In this document: one piece after another, positions 44,065 to 54,000 of the stretch
How the letters are laid out: the number at the start of each line of letters is the position of its first letter
Numbering within the stretch: position 1 is the first letter of the stretch
DNA from: JABSSA01 sp039984715
GTDB lineage: Bacteria > Pseudomonadota > Alphaproteobacteria > Rhodobacterales > Rhodobacteraceae
DNA: 64,000 bases
Assembly: GCA_039984715.1 (NCBI GenBank)
Contig: JBDWUA010000004.1
Coordinates: 310,001 to 374,000 of the forward strand
Reading direction: 5' to 3'
Position numbers and translations under genes: made by a program
Notes under the pieces: model-generated
What the model saw: only the letters and a program-made list of their open reading frames with translations
Told to the model about the DNA's origin: nothing
The model's database searches: none

Positions 44065-45036
44065 ATGACGTCCATTTCGCATGAATCTCTTGTCGCAATT
44101 GTTGTGACACACAATCGGCCAGACAAGTTGCGCGCGACGCTGCTGCGATTGTTGAATTCGCCTGATTCTGCTTTGTCGGCTCTTGTTGTGGTGGACAACG
44201 CATCCGATCCAGAAACCCAAGAGGTGCTGGCAGAATTTGGCGATCCGCGTCTGGTTGTCATGAGGTCAGAGCGGAACGAAGGTGGCGCAGGCGGATTTTC
44301 GCGTGGGATGCGTATAGCATCTGAACGCTTTGACCCTGATTGGTTTGTCCTGATGGATGACGACGGGCGGCCCCAACCGGGACATCTGGAAGCATTCCAC
44401 CAGCTGAACAAAGACGGATGGGACGCTTTGGCTGCGGCCGTATATTTTCCAACCGGCGAAATCTGTGAAATGAATCGCCCCAGTCGAAACCCATTTTGGC
44501 ACGCGGCACAGTTCTTTCATTCAGCGCTTAAAGGGCGTGCTGGCTTTCACCTAAAAGCTTCAGATTATGACAGGAAGGAGTTGTTCCAAATTGATGTTAC
44601 ATCTTTTGTCGGCTTTTTCATTTCACGCAAAGGTGTCGGGATTGCAGGCTTTCCTGACCCTTCATTGTTCATTTACGGCGACGACGGGATATATACTTTG
44701 GGCTTGTCGGCGTCAGGTGGCCGAATAGCCTTTGCGCCTTCGCTGCGGTTCGAACATGATCTTTCGACGTTTTCCGGTCAACGCGGGCGATTTCAACCGC
44801 TTTGGAAAGCCTATTATTACCATCGCAATTTGTTGATTTTGTACAGGAAAGCCGCGGGACCATGGTTTTGGTTGGTAATGCTCATTATTTTGCCGCGATG
44901 GTTTTTGAAAGTCAAAGATCATTCAGGTGATCGGGTCCGGTTCTTGTCGCTCATGCGACGTGCGGTTTTGGACGGGCTTGGGCACCGGACTGACGTCACA
45001 CTGTCCACTGTAATCGGTTGGGCGACCAAGGATTAG
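44065..45036 (+). CDS. Family 2 glycosyltransferase, GlfT2-like
   Basis: A 323-residue inverting GT-A enzyme. It has 'VAIVVTHNRPDKLRATL', 'VVDNASDPETQEVL', a DDDG metal site 'VLMDDDGRPQPGH', and 'FEHDLSTFSG' late in the fold. A hydrophobic stretch 'FWLVMLIILPRWFL' near the C-terminus suggests membrane association. The DDDG and layout recall galactofuranosyl/rhamnosyl transferases of the GlfT2 type. With glf in the same locus, galactofuranose is a plausible donor, but this is inference. Its 3' end overlaps the convergent kpsM stop by four bases. Confidence 0.8.
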   Translation: MTSISHESLVAIVVTHNRPDKLRATLLRLLNSPDSALSALVVVDNASDPETQEVLAEFGDPRLVVMRSERNEGGAGGFSRGMRIASERFDPDWFVLMDDDGRPQPGHLEAFHQLNKDGWDALAAAVYFPTGEICEMNRPSRNPFWHAAQFFHSALKGRAGFHLKASDYDRKELFQIDVTSFVGFFISRKGVGIAGFPDPSLFIYGDDGIYTLGLSASGGRIAFAPSLRFEHDLSTFSGQRGRFQPLWKAYYYHRNLLILYRKAAGPWFWLVMLIILPRWFLKVKDHSGDRVRFLSLMRRAVLDGLGHRTDVTLSTVIGWATKD

Positions 45037-45896
45037 CGATTGCTAAGGATGTCGCGATGATAACGTGCCATTAAGACCGTGCCCAAAAACAGCGTGATCA
45101 CGCCCCAGAAGATGACATAGGCGATACTGATGTCTTTTGGCGTGTAGGATGGATAAAAACCGGTCCTAAAGATGCCGATCAAATGGATCAGCGGGTTCCA
45201 CCACAGCAGTTCTTGCACGTTTTCGGGCATGTCTTCGTACAAATATATGATGCCCGAAACAAGAAAGAGCGGTCGTGTCGCAATTGACCAAATTTGTGCC
45301 CAGATATCGAAAAGACCGATCAGCACACAGTTAAGCGTACCAACCCCTAATCCCAGCACCATGGCCAATGACAGCGACAAAACAATCGGGCCGATTTCAA
45401 GGATCGTTCGCGTTTCGGTCAGGGTCAAAATGGCTGTGGTTAGAATTATGATAACGAGCAAGCCGGTTAGCGTATTCAGGATGAACCGTCCCAGAATCGC
45501 GTCGACCCACGTTACAGCCGGGTATTGCAACAAAGCCTGTGAAAACATGATTGACCGGGACACGACCAGCGATATTTGCTGGTATAAGAAGAACGGCAGA
45601 AACCCAGTTGCGTAAAAAAGGATGAAGCTATTGCCCAATGGTGGACTTCGAAGAAGCAACGAAAATGCTACTGACAGAACGACAATCATTCCCATCGGTT
45701 CCAGTATTGCCCAGGCATACCCTCCCGGAGATCGCCCGTAACGGGTTCCCATTTCCCGCAGCATGAGAGCAAATACAGCCCTGCCTGTGGCAAAGCGACG
45801 ACGGTTCGCACTGAGGGCCGCGACGGGTTGCGGTGGTGTGTTCGAGGCAGAGGTCACAGGGGCATAATATCCATCGCTGGTCAAAGGCGCAGGCAC
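45033..45896 (-). CDS. kpsM: ABC-2 type capsule export permease (KpsM/Wzm-like)
   Basis: A 287-residue inner-membrane permease with about six helices, including 'ILFYATGFLPFFLYQQISLV', 'LGLGVGTLNCVLIGLFDIW' and 'PLFLVSGIIYLYEDMP', and the KpsM-type N-terminal 'LMLREMGTRYGRSPGGYAW'. It would pair with the KpsT ATPase to move a lipid-linked polysaccharide across the inner membrane. The first 30 residues are Pro/Ser-rich; the start is GTG at 45896 without a clear ribosome site, and a GTG at 45857 is an alternative. It is divergent from kpsE-kpsT rather than joined to kpsT. Confidence 0.85.
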   Translation of the reverse strand: MPAPLTSDGYYAPVTSASNTPPQPVAALSANRRRFATGRAVFALMLREMGTRYGRSPGGYAWAILEPMGMIVVLSVAFSLLLRSPPLGNSFILFYATGFLPFFLYQQISLVVSRSIMFSQALLQYPAVTWVDAILGRFILNTLTGLLVIIILTTAILTLTETRTILEIGPIVLSLSLAMVLGLGVGTLNCVLIGLFDIWAQIWSIATRPLFLVSGIIYLYEDMPENVQELLWWNPLIHLIGIFRTGFYPSYTPKDISIAYVIFWGVITLFLGTVLMARYHRDILSNR

Positions 45897-45981
45897 AGTG
45901 TAGTTATCTGGAAAAACTCATGTCCTGCAAACGCTTTAACACAGCATTGCATTCGGGTCAGCGGAAAGCTGAGGTTCGCCT

Positions 45982-47553
45982 TTGAACGATACGTCCGACA
46001 AATTCAAACAAACGCCTGCTGGCGATGTGCCTTTCACGTCCGCAAGGACGCAGCCACAGGTGTATCGCTTGGGCGATCCAAGTCTGCCGGAACGTTTGGG
46101 CGGATCAGAAGCGGTGTCGAGTTCGCAAAGCACTGAGCGCCATGCGCCCAAGCCGCAGGATCAGCAGATGGGGCAAAACCAGCAGAAAGCTGCGCATCCC
46201 GATCAAGGTCACGACAAACAGGCTGATGGTCAGCAATCCAATGCGAGGCCTGAAAAGGCGCAAGGCCAGAACCAGAATAAGGTCCAAGACCCGAACAAGG
46301 GTCCAAATAAAGGCCCGAATAAAGGTCCAAATAAGAACCCGAACAATAACGCTGGCCAAAATCAGAACCAGAATAAGTGGCAACAAAAGCAGCCTCAGTC
46401 AGAGGCGCGAGTTTTGCCAACTGCGCCACCGGCGCAAATGCGCACCCGCCATTGGGGGCTTTTTCTTTCGTTTCTGCTGTTTGTCATTCTGCCGTTTGCG
46501 GCGGTGTGCTTTTACCTTTGGGGGGTTTCGCACGATCAATACAGCTCGACTTCGGGTTTTACGGTCCGCCAAGAAGAAGGCGCCGGTGCACATGAATTAT
46601 TGGGCGGAATCGCGCAGATAACAGGTGGCGGTGGCGGCGGCTCGGATGGCAACATCCTCTATGAATTCATATTGAGCCAAGAATTGGTGCAAGCGGTTGA
46701 TGCGCAGTTGAGCATCCAAGAACATTATTCCGCGCGTTGGGAACAAGACCCGGCATTTGCACTTTGGCCGGAGTCCACGATCGAAGATTTGTTGTGGTAT
46801 TGGCAACGTGTTGTGCGGATCAGTCATGATGAGAGCTCAGGCTTGATCGAATTGCGGGTGTTAGCATTTGAACCCGAGATGGCCCAAAATATTGGACAAG
46901 AAATTGTTCGCCTCAGCCAAGCCATGATCAACGACTTGAATGAACAGGCGCGGTCTGATGCCCTGCGATATGCAAGCGCTGACTTGGAAGAAGCCGTGGT
47001 TCGTTTGAAAGGCGCGCGCGAGGCTTTGACAGGGTTTCGGACGCGCACGCAAATTGTTGACCCCGAAGCAGATATGCAGGGTCGGATGGGCGTGATGAAC
47101 AACCTTCAGCAGCAATTGGCCGAAGCGTTGATTGAATATGATTTGCTGGCTGGCACAACGCGCGCGGGCGATCCCCGGTTAAGTCAGGCAGAAAAACGCA
47201 TCGCCGTGATCCGAGACAGGATTGTGCAAGAACGTTTGTCCTTTGCAACGGATGGCGGCGAGGATGATTCCGCTGCGTCTGATTATCCGAAATTGATCGC
47301 AGAATACGAAGGTCTGGTCGTTGATCGGGAATTTTCCGAAGAAAGTTATCGCGCGGCGTTAGCAGCCTTTGATGTGGCCCGTGCAAAGGCGTCTCGACAA
47401 AGCAGATACTTAGCAACTTATGTGGAACCGACATTGCCAGAAAGCAGCCTTTTCCCACGCCGCTGGGTTATCGCAAGCTTGGGTGGTTTGTTCTTGTTGT
47501 TGACTTGGGGCGTCATGGCCTTGGTTTATTACTCTATCCGTGACCGGAGTTGA
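45982..47553 (+). CDS. kpsE: Capsule export inner-membrane protein, KpsE/Wzz-like, with repeat-rich N-terminus
   Basis: A 523-residue polysaccharide co-polymerase/export protein. Residues 1-157 are cytosolic, Gln/Asn/Lys-rich and low-complexity, with a GPNK tandem repeat near 103-120. One membrane helix follows ('LFLSFLLFVILPFAAVCFYLW', about 160-180), then a long periplasmic coiled-coil region and a second helix near 497-516 ending 'VYYSIRDRS'. This is the KpsE/BexC layout bridging the ABC permease and outer-membrane channel. The start is TTG at 45982, supported by GAGG seven bases upstream. kpsT follows 15 bases later. Confidence 0.83.
   Translation: MNDTSDKFKQTPAGDVPFTSARTQPQVYRLGDPSLPERLGGSEAVSSSQSTERHAPKPQDQQMGQNQQKAAHPDQGHDKQADGQQSNARPEKAQGQNQNKVQDPNKGPNKGPNKGPNKNPNNNAGQNQNQNKWQQKQPQSEARVLPTAPPAQMRTRHWGLFLSFLLFVILPFAAVCFYLWGVSHDQYSSTSGFTVRQEEGAGAHELLGGIAQITGGGGGGSDGNILYEFILSQELVQAVDAQLSIQEHYSARWEQDPAFALWPESTIEDLLWYWQRVVRISHDESSGLIELRVLAFEPEMAQNIGQEIVRLSQAMINDLNEQARSDALRYASADLEEAVVRLKGAREALTGFRTRTQIVDPEADMQGRMGVMNNLQQQLAEALIEYDLLAGTTRAGDPRLSQAEKRIAVIRDRIVQERLSFATDGGEDDSAASDYPKLIAEYEGLVVDREFSEESYRAALAAFDVARAKASRQSRYLATYVEPTLPESSLFPRRWVIASLGGLFLLLTWGVMALVYYSIRDRS
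46288..46356 (+). repeat. In-frame 12-base tandem repeat in kpsE
   Basis: About three and a half copies of a 12-base unit encoding Gly-Pro-Asn-Lys, flanked by Asn/Gln-rich codons, lie at residues 103-125. Copies differ at third positions (GGTCCAAATAAA versus GGCCCGAATAAA), so the array is not freshly amplified. Confidence 0.8.
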
Positions 47554-47568
47554 GTAGGCTTTGTTCTG

Positions 47569-48237
47569 ATGCTTCGATTTGAGTCATTGTCAAAAAGCTT
47601 CGTCATTCGGGGCTATCGTAAATTGGTTATCGATAACCTGGATATGGTGCTTCCGACTGGTAAATCACTGGCGTTGATGGGGCGAAACGGTGCGGGAAAA
47701 TCAACGCTGTTGCAGTTGATTGCTGGCACGTTGCGGCCTGATCGTGGTCGGGTTGTTCACGAAGGGTCAGTCAGTTGGCCGGTTGGGTTTGGCGGATCAT
47801 TTCACAGAGACTTGACCGGCGCGCAAAACGTGCGGTTCATCGCGCGGATATATGGGGTGGATACAGAGGCCTTAATTGAATTCGTTGCAGATTTTTCCGA
47901 GCTTGGGCGACATTTCCATATGCCAGTCCGCAGTTACAGCGCAGGTATGAGATCGCGCCTGACTTTTGGTGCATCAATGGGAATCAAATTTGACACCTAT
48001 CTTGTGGACGAAGTGACGGCCGTTGGTGACGCTTCTTTCAAGGCCAAAAGCCGCACGGTTTTTCGGGAACGCATGAACACATCGAGCGCCATTTTGGTGA
48101 GCCATGACATGGGACAGGTTCGGGAATATTGCGATGCCGGAATTGTGCTGGAAACAGGCCATCTTCGGTATTTTGATGATCTGAGCGAAGGCATCGAGTA
48201 TCACCACTTCCTTCAAAAACAGGCACGTCCCCAATAG
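47569..48237 (+). CDS. kpsT: ABC transporter ATPase for capsule export (KpsT/Wzt-like)
   Basis: A 222-residue ATPase with Walker A 'GRNGAGKSTLLQ', a family-typical signature 'SYSAGMRSRLTFG' in place of LSGGQ, Walker B 'TYLVDEVTAVGD' and switch His in 'AILVSHDMG'. This matches KpsT-type polysaccharide exporters. There is no C-terminal carbohydrate-binding domain, unlike the Wzt of O-antigen systems, so chain-terminus recognition by this protein is not expected. 15 bases after kpsE. Confidence 0.92.
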   Translation: MLRFESLSKSFVIRGYRKLVIDNLDMVLPTGKSLALMGRNGAGKSTLLQLIAGTLRPDRGRVVHEGSVSWPVGFGGSFHRDLTGAQNVRFIARIYGVDTEALIEFVADFSELGRHFHMPVRSYSAGMRSRLTFGASMGIKFDTYLVDEVTAVGDASFKAKSRTVFRERMNTSSAILVSHDMGQVREYCDAGIVLETGHLRYFDDLSEGIEYHHFLQKQARPQ

Positions 48238-48339
48238 ACAGATCTGTTGCGCATCTGCGGAATTCAGCGTTCTCATTGTTAATGCAGCATTCAGCGATAT
48301 TTGATTGAACACCACCGCCTGACACACAAGGAAGTGGAC

Positions 48340-49440
48340 ATGTCTGAAACATCGCCAAATCTGAATTTGCCTTACTTACAGCCAAGCCAGGCGCAAAAGC
48401 ATGTGACGCACAATCTTGCGCTACAGATTTTGGATGCGTTGACGCAATTGAGCGTAGAAGGCGTCAATGAAAACATACCACCTGTAACCGCATCCGAAGG
48501 TGAAACTTGGGCAACTGGTCCGGCACCGCTTGGTCTTTGGGCGGGGCAACCCGATCAAATCGCGATATGGACGAATGGATCATGGATGTTCATTCCGACG
48601 CGTGACGGTGTGCTTGCTTTTGACAAGTCATCCGACAGTTTGTTGGTTCGGATTAACGGTGCATGGGTTTCAGCAGGTGGAGCAACCAGCCCGTCTTTGT
48701 TGGGTGTAAACGCGACTGCTGACGTGAACAATCGATTGGCCGTGTCATCGAATGGGACGCTTTTGAACCACGAAGGTGCTGGTCATCAACTTAAGATGAA
48801 CAAGTCTGACAGCAGCGATACCGCGAGTTTGTTATATCAAACCGATTTTTCGGGACGCGCTGAAATGGGTCTGGCGGGTTCAGACAACTGGTCGATCAAA
48901 GTGTCACCAGACGGAAATTCATGGAGCACTGCGTTAGAAATCGATGCGTCAGATTCGTCTGTATCAGGGGCGAGTTTGCAGGCCTTTCCAGCGGATACAG
49001 GCGTCGGAAAATTGGCCCGAGCAGATTATGTGTACGGCCCCGGAAATGTTGTTGGCGCGGTCAGCGAAACCGGCGGCTTGCCAACTGGTGCCGTCATCGA
49101 ACAAGGGAGCAGCGTCAATGGAACCTACACGCGCTTTGCCGATGGCACCCAAATTTGTCAGACTGACGGCGCTGATTTCGTCTATATCGAAGGCGATTTT
49201 TTGCGCAACAGTTGGACATATCCTGCGCCATTCTCCGCGTCGCCAGGCGTTCAATCCACGCTGTCTCGGGCATTGACCGATTATACCGACACGGCACCCT
49301 TTGAATTGGGACCGATCACAAGCAACTTTAGTACGACGAATGTCGTGATGGAGATGTACCGTTCGGCTGGAATTGCGGCATTTGCATCGACCGCCGAAGT
49401 TCGCAATGTGCGCATCACGGCGATTGGTCGCTGGTTTTGA
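48340..49440 (+). CDS. DUF2793 protein with phage-tail-fibre-like C-terminus
   Basis: A 366-residue protein. The N-terminal 100 residues are DUF2793 ('NLNLPYLQPSQAQKHVTHN', 'ETWATGPAPLGLWAGQPDQIAIW'). The C-terminal part has the 'GSSVNGTYTRFADGTQICQ' motif seen in prophage tail-fibre proteins. No signal peptide or transmembrane helix. DUF2793 proteins occur in prophages and gene-transfer-agent-like loci as well as alone in roseobacter genomes. No other phage gene is nearby. ATG at 48340 has AAGGAA six bases upstream. Function unknown; a glycan-contacting role is inference. Confidence 0.8.
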   Translation: MSETSPNLNLPYLQPSQAQKHVTHNLALQILDALTQLSVEGVNENIPPVTASEGETWATGPAPLGLWAGQPDQIAIWTNGSWMFIPTRDGVLAFDKSSDSLLVRINGAWVSAGGATSPSLLGVNATADVNNRLAVSSNGTLLNHEGAGHQLKMNKSDSSDTASLLYQTDFSGRAEMGLAGSDNWSIKVSPDGNSWSTALEIDASDSSVSGASLQAFPADTGVGKLARADYVYGPGNVVGAVSETGGLPTGAVIEQGSSVNGTYTRFADGTQICQTDGADFVYIEGDFLRNSWTYPAPFSASPGVQSTLSRALTDYTDTAPFELGPITSNFSTTNVVMEMYRSAGIAAFASTAEVRNVRITAIGRWF

Positions 49441-49607
49441 TCTAATCCGTGTGTCGGAGAGCGGCTATATTGAAGCTGGTCTCCGATTGCGTCATATATC
49501 CCGCGATACTTGAAAATCCGAGATTTGACTGCGTGCGGAATCATTCGCAGCGATGGTTGGCTTGATGTGCATTTCGGCACTTTTGGTATCCGCTATAAGG
49601 GACCGAC

Positions 49608-51095
49608 GTGCGCATTTTATATTACAACTGGGTCGATTATCTTGACGACGAAGGGCGCGGGGGCGGCGTTTCTTTGTATCAGCGTAATTTGATGAAGAGC
49701 CTCGGAAACGAAGCCGTCTTTTTGTCGTCAGGGATCAGTTTCGATCTGCTGCGAAAGGGACCACGTTGGCAAGCTATGCGCCACGGACCCCTAGAAGATC
49801 GCGAACGTCGTTATGAAATTATCAATTCCGGTGTCACGTCGCCTGCACATCATTCATTTGGCGTGAACAGCCAAGTGTCGCACAGACCAACAACAGATGT
49901 TTTCGCAGATTTTCTGAGCGAAACTGGCCCATATGACATCATCCACTTTCAAAACTTAGAAGGATTACCCGCCGAAGCGTTGCGTACCGCAAGTGCCTCT
50001 GGTGCCGAGGTCGTTTTTTCGCTTCACAATTATTATCCGCTTTGTCCGCAAGTGAATTTGTGGCGACAAGAAAGCGCAACATGTGTCGATTTCGAAAACG
50101 GTCAAGCTTGCATCGATTGTGTCGCGACCAAACACCCATTGGGTCATATTAAACTTGCCAATGGGCTTGCGTGGCACCTTAAAACCGCAGGGATGCGACC
50201 CGGTCATCAACCATTCGATTTCATATTCAAGAATGCGATGCGTCTAGGACGAAGACTGCCACGACGCAGGCACAAACCCAAGAAGGTCGCGCAATCAAAG
50301 TCACCAGATGGTTTGCGATTTGCGGATCGACGCACTGCCTTCATCGATTTGATCAATGAAACATGCAGCACGGTGTTATGTGTTTCAGAAGCCGTGCGAC
50401 AGCTTGCGGAATCCTACGGAATTAGCGGTGACATTTTGCAAACCGATTATATTGGCACACGTCAATCTGGCACTTATCATCAGACAAAGCCCCGCCAACG
50501 CACATCTGGACAACTAACCCTCGCTTTTTTGGGGTACATGCGGCGGGATAAAGGGTTTTACTTCCTCCTGTCGGCCTTAGAGACGCTGCCAGATACAGTT
50601 CTAGAAAAGGTGACCTTTGTTCTGGCCGCGGGCAAGGGCGATACGGAAACGATGCTGAGGATCGACAATCTGGGTCAGCGTTTGCGCAATCTCAGATATT
50701 TTGATGGATACACGCACGACGAATTGGATGACATTTTGGACAAGGTTGATGTGGGTGTCGTGCCGGTGCTCTGGCACGATAATCTTCCGCAAGTCGCGAT
50801 TGAAATACATTCAAGGAAAATTCCGCTGCTGACGTCGGATATGGGCGGGGCTCAGGAATTGGGGAATTGTCCCGAGATGACTTTCAAGGCGGGCGATGCC
50901 AGTGCGTTCCATGCGAAAATCGAAACATTGCTAAGCGAAAACGTTGATATGGATGCCTATTGGCGAAATGCGCGGGCGCCGATCAATGTGGAAACACATA
51001 TCGAGAACCTCAAAGTGATCTATTCAGGCTTGTTGTCCAAACGGGCCGCGATGAAGGGTGCCGAATACCACGGTACAGAAACAGTCGGATCATAA
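49608..51095 (+). CDS. Family 4 glycosyltransferase
   Basis: A 495-residue GT-B glycosyltransferase. The N-terminal half has 'GGGVSLYQRNL', 'DIIHFQNLEGLPAEAL' and a cysteine-rich acceptor region ('HNYYPLCPQVNLW', 'CVDFENGQACIDCV'). The C-terminal half has 'LAFLGYMRRDKGFYFLLSAL' and 'GVVPVLWHDNLPQVAIEIHS', the retaining GT4 donor site (E-x7-E region). An insert of about 60 basic residues ('RRLPRRRHKPKKVAQ') lies between the halves. GTG start at 49608 with AAGGGA upstream. Its last 76 bases overlap the convergent giant glycosyltransferase gene. Confidence 0.82.
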   Translation: MRILYYNWVDYLDDEGRGGGVSLYQRNLMKSLGNEAVFLSSGISFDLLRKGPRWQAMRHGPLEDRERRYEIINSGVTSPAHHSFGVNSQVSHRPTTDVFADFLSETGPYDIIHFQNLEGLPAEALRTASASGAEVVFSLHNYYPLCPQVNLWRQESATCVDFENGQACIDCVATKHPLGHIKLANGLAWHLKTAGMRPGHQPFDFIFKNAMRLGRRLPRRRHKPKKVAQSKSPDGLRFADRRTAFIDLINETCSTVLCVSEAVRQLAESYGISGDILQTDYIGTRQSGTYHQTKPRQRTSGQLTLAFLGYMRRDKGFYFLLSALETLPDTVLEKVTFVLAAGKGDTETMLRIDNLGQRLRNLRYFDGYTHDELDDILDKVDVGVVPVLWHDNLPQVAIEIHSRKIPLLTSDMGGAQELGNCPEMTFKAGDASAFHAKIETLLSENVDMDAYWRNARAPINVETHIENLKVIYSGLLSKRAAMKGAEYHGTETVGS

Positions 51096-54000
51096 ATGAC
51101 GTCCCGCCCTTCTGCGACCAATGCCAGATATCGCCGGTATTCTTCGGCATCGTTGAAATGCTGTTGACGGGCGACTTCTGACTGAGCCTTTTCAAGGAAA
51201 GCGGAGTTGTATTTGAAATGTGCAAAAATCAATTCGCGTTCTGCGATGCGAGCGCCGCCTATGAAATGCAGCCCTTCTGATAGGCGCAAGCCGGGATGAT
51301 AACGCAGCAAAGCCAGTTTTTGCGCCGAAAATAGATTGGGTCGTGAGCGGGGCAAAAGACGGTGTCGCAAGGCTGACACCCATCCGGGTTGATCCGAAAA
51401 AGGCCCGCCAGAAGATCCAGCATTATGAAAGGGCTGGTAGTCAGCATAATGCGCTTCTGCAAATAAATCGCCAGATTCAAAATTCGCAGTGTTCAGCGAT
51501 GTTTTGGGATACATGTCGAGCATGAACAGGCGGACAGCGTCAGCGTTTTCAAACTCCGGTTGTGCAATCAGGTCGTTCACAGAAGCAGTTTGAGGATGTT
51601 GCCAGATCAGCAATTCATCCGCATCCGCAACAATTGACCATTTTCCGACACGGTAAGCGGCCAGCATTGCCTGTTGCCAATCTACGCCAAAATGTGCGTG
51701 ACGGTAATCGGTATCTACGGAAAACAAACAGACGTCGGGTTGTTCCAACAGGTATTCCCGTGTGCCGTCATTCGACAGGTTGTCGGCAATCAGAAAGTTG
51801 GAAACACCCAAGTCGCGATAGTGTTTTAGGAAATGCGGCAACATGAAAATTTCGTTGCGCATCGCCGCAACAACAGACACCTTCGCATCTCGCGCATTCT
51901 TCAGGCGATCTGATGGGCTTAGCAATTCAAGCGCATTGCTGTTGTGCCCCAATCTTGGAATTTGATGAGTTGGCCAGATTTTGGCGGGATACAGCCCCGG
52001 TTGTTTTGACTGGTTCATGGCCGTTTCTTGATCAGTGGACGAATCCAAATGAACCAAAGAAATTGGTGCGGTTTGTGATGCAAAAAATGAATTTAGCCAC
52101 GCCGCAACAGGCTCGGCATCCGAATGGGTTTTCCGCCTGATTGAGACTCTGTAATCTTCGTTGTGTACGCGTATGTTTTGCAACGCCAACAAATCGCCAA
52201 GCAGCTTGTCTTCCATAAAGGAAACTTGCAACAGACGTAGCCCTTCGGGTGACTTGGACTGTTTAAGGACGGCGTCGATGGCACAGCGGCTAAGGGCGTA
52301 ACCAGATCCACCATCTGCGTATTCAGACGGTTCGGGTGATTTGTCCAACTCGTTTCTTCCGCGTGCTGTCTTTGATTTCTCTCGGTGCCAACTGCGATCT
52401 GTTTGACCGGGAACGCGGGTTAAGCGTCGTCCAAAATAGTCAAACTTTAAATAGCTGAGATTTCCAAACCAAACCGGAGCATTCACAAAGCAATCGTCAT
52501 CAATTTTGACGATATGCCCGATATTTGTGTTGGCCTTCGCCCATGCCAGCGCCGCAAGTGTTTTTTGCGGCAATCCTTCGTAGTCATCTGGCGCATCCAA
52601 CGAAAGGACGTCCCCGTCAACCTTACCCTCGCCGTCCCCAACAACGATCAAATACGGGATACCAAGCGACTTTAGGTTTTCTATCCACCCACGACGGATC
52701 GGCGGAATCCGAGTTTCCAAATAAGGTTTGCACGAGAAAATCAAAACCAACGCGTCGTGAAGCCCATCGGCACGTATTGCGTCTGCGATAGGTTGGTGGG
52801 TGGGACTTCCAGCTTGGTGAAAAGCGGGTGGTATGACCAACCCGGTACAGTTTTCGGCACGGTTTAACGCAGTTTTCAATGCTGTTGTCAGGCCCGTCTT
52901 GGGATCATCACCCAAGTGGTTTTCGACCCATTCAACCAACTCTTGTGCGGTTTGTTTTGCACCTTTGATTTGCAAGGCGACAGCTGCATGCAACGCCATT
53001 GCTGGCGCAAGAGCTTGCGAGTCTGTTCGCGCCAGTTTTTCCAAAAGGGGCAGCAACGCATCCGGTAAGGGCGTCGCCTTGGTCGCGTCCTGAATGAGCT
53101 GCAAAAACGCATCGTGAATTTTGCGCTGTAACGAAAATTCGGGCGCTGTTGGCACGTCGGTATAACCATCAACGACGGCTTGCCTTGTTAAATCCGCCGC
53201 GTCGTCTTTCAGGTCATGTTCAGGTGACACAGCGACGCGCAGTGCAATCGATGAGGCGTGTTGCCCCTGCGATAATACATCTGCACTTGAAAGACCCTGA
53301 GGTTGGGCAAGGGGTGTTTCCTCGGGTCCGAAATATTCGCGGCGATAACGTGAAACATCAGCAACGCCAAATTGGTCAAGGTGATCAAGGGCATGTTTTC
53401 GATCGATCTGCGAAGCCGATACGTCTTCTAAAACGTTGAACGCGGTGCGCGCTTGGTCCAAGAACGGGGACAGGTCGGCATCCGCAATCGCATTCCAAAA
53501 ATACTGGTTCAAACCGTAAACGTTAAGGGCAGTATTCTCGACCTGCTTTTTGAATTCGGGCAGAATGACTGGACCACAGACAACCAACTTTGCCGCAGTT
53601 TTTGCAAGCTCACTGCATTGCGCACGACCCCAGTAACTTTTGTCTTCGTTGGCCATGAATTCCAACGTTTGAAAGACCAGCGTATTGCGAATGTCCGGTT
53701 CAAGGTCGATTGCGTCCAACGCGAAACGGGTCGCATATGCGATGGCGGGTGTGACCGCCCATCCGTCAAGGGATGTGTTCAACCGTTTTAACCCATCTAC
53801 GGCGTCCCAATGCCGACCTGCGTGTAATTGCCAAGGAACAAGGACGGACGTCATCCAAGCGTCTGTGGGATCATACGGGGTAAGATGCGGCAGTAGGTTT
53901 TCCGATTTTGCCATGTCGTTTAATGACGCGAAATCTTGAGCATCGAGCGTGAAAAATTCAGTCATTGCAAGAAACAAGCCACGACGTTGAACAGGGGGTA

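Noticed and set aside
46288..46356. Short tandem array considered as a non-coding repeat
   Set aside because: It stays in the kpsE frame and encodes GPNK units; antisense frames are shadows.
45033..48237. ABC genes considered as an O-antigen (Wzm/Wzt) exporter
   Set aside because: The ATPase lacks a C-terminal carbohydrate-binding domain and a KpsE-like gene is adjacent, which favours a capsule type.
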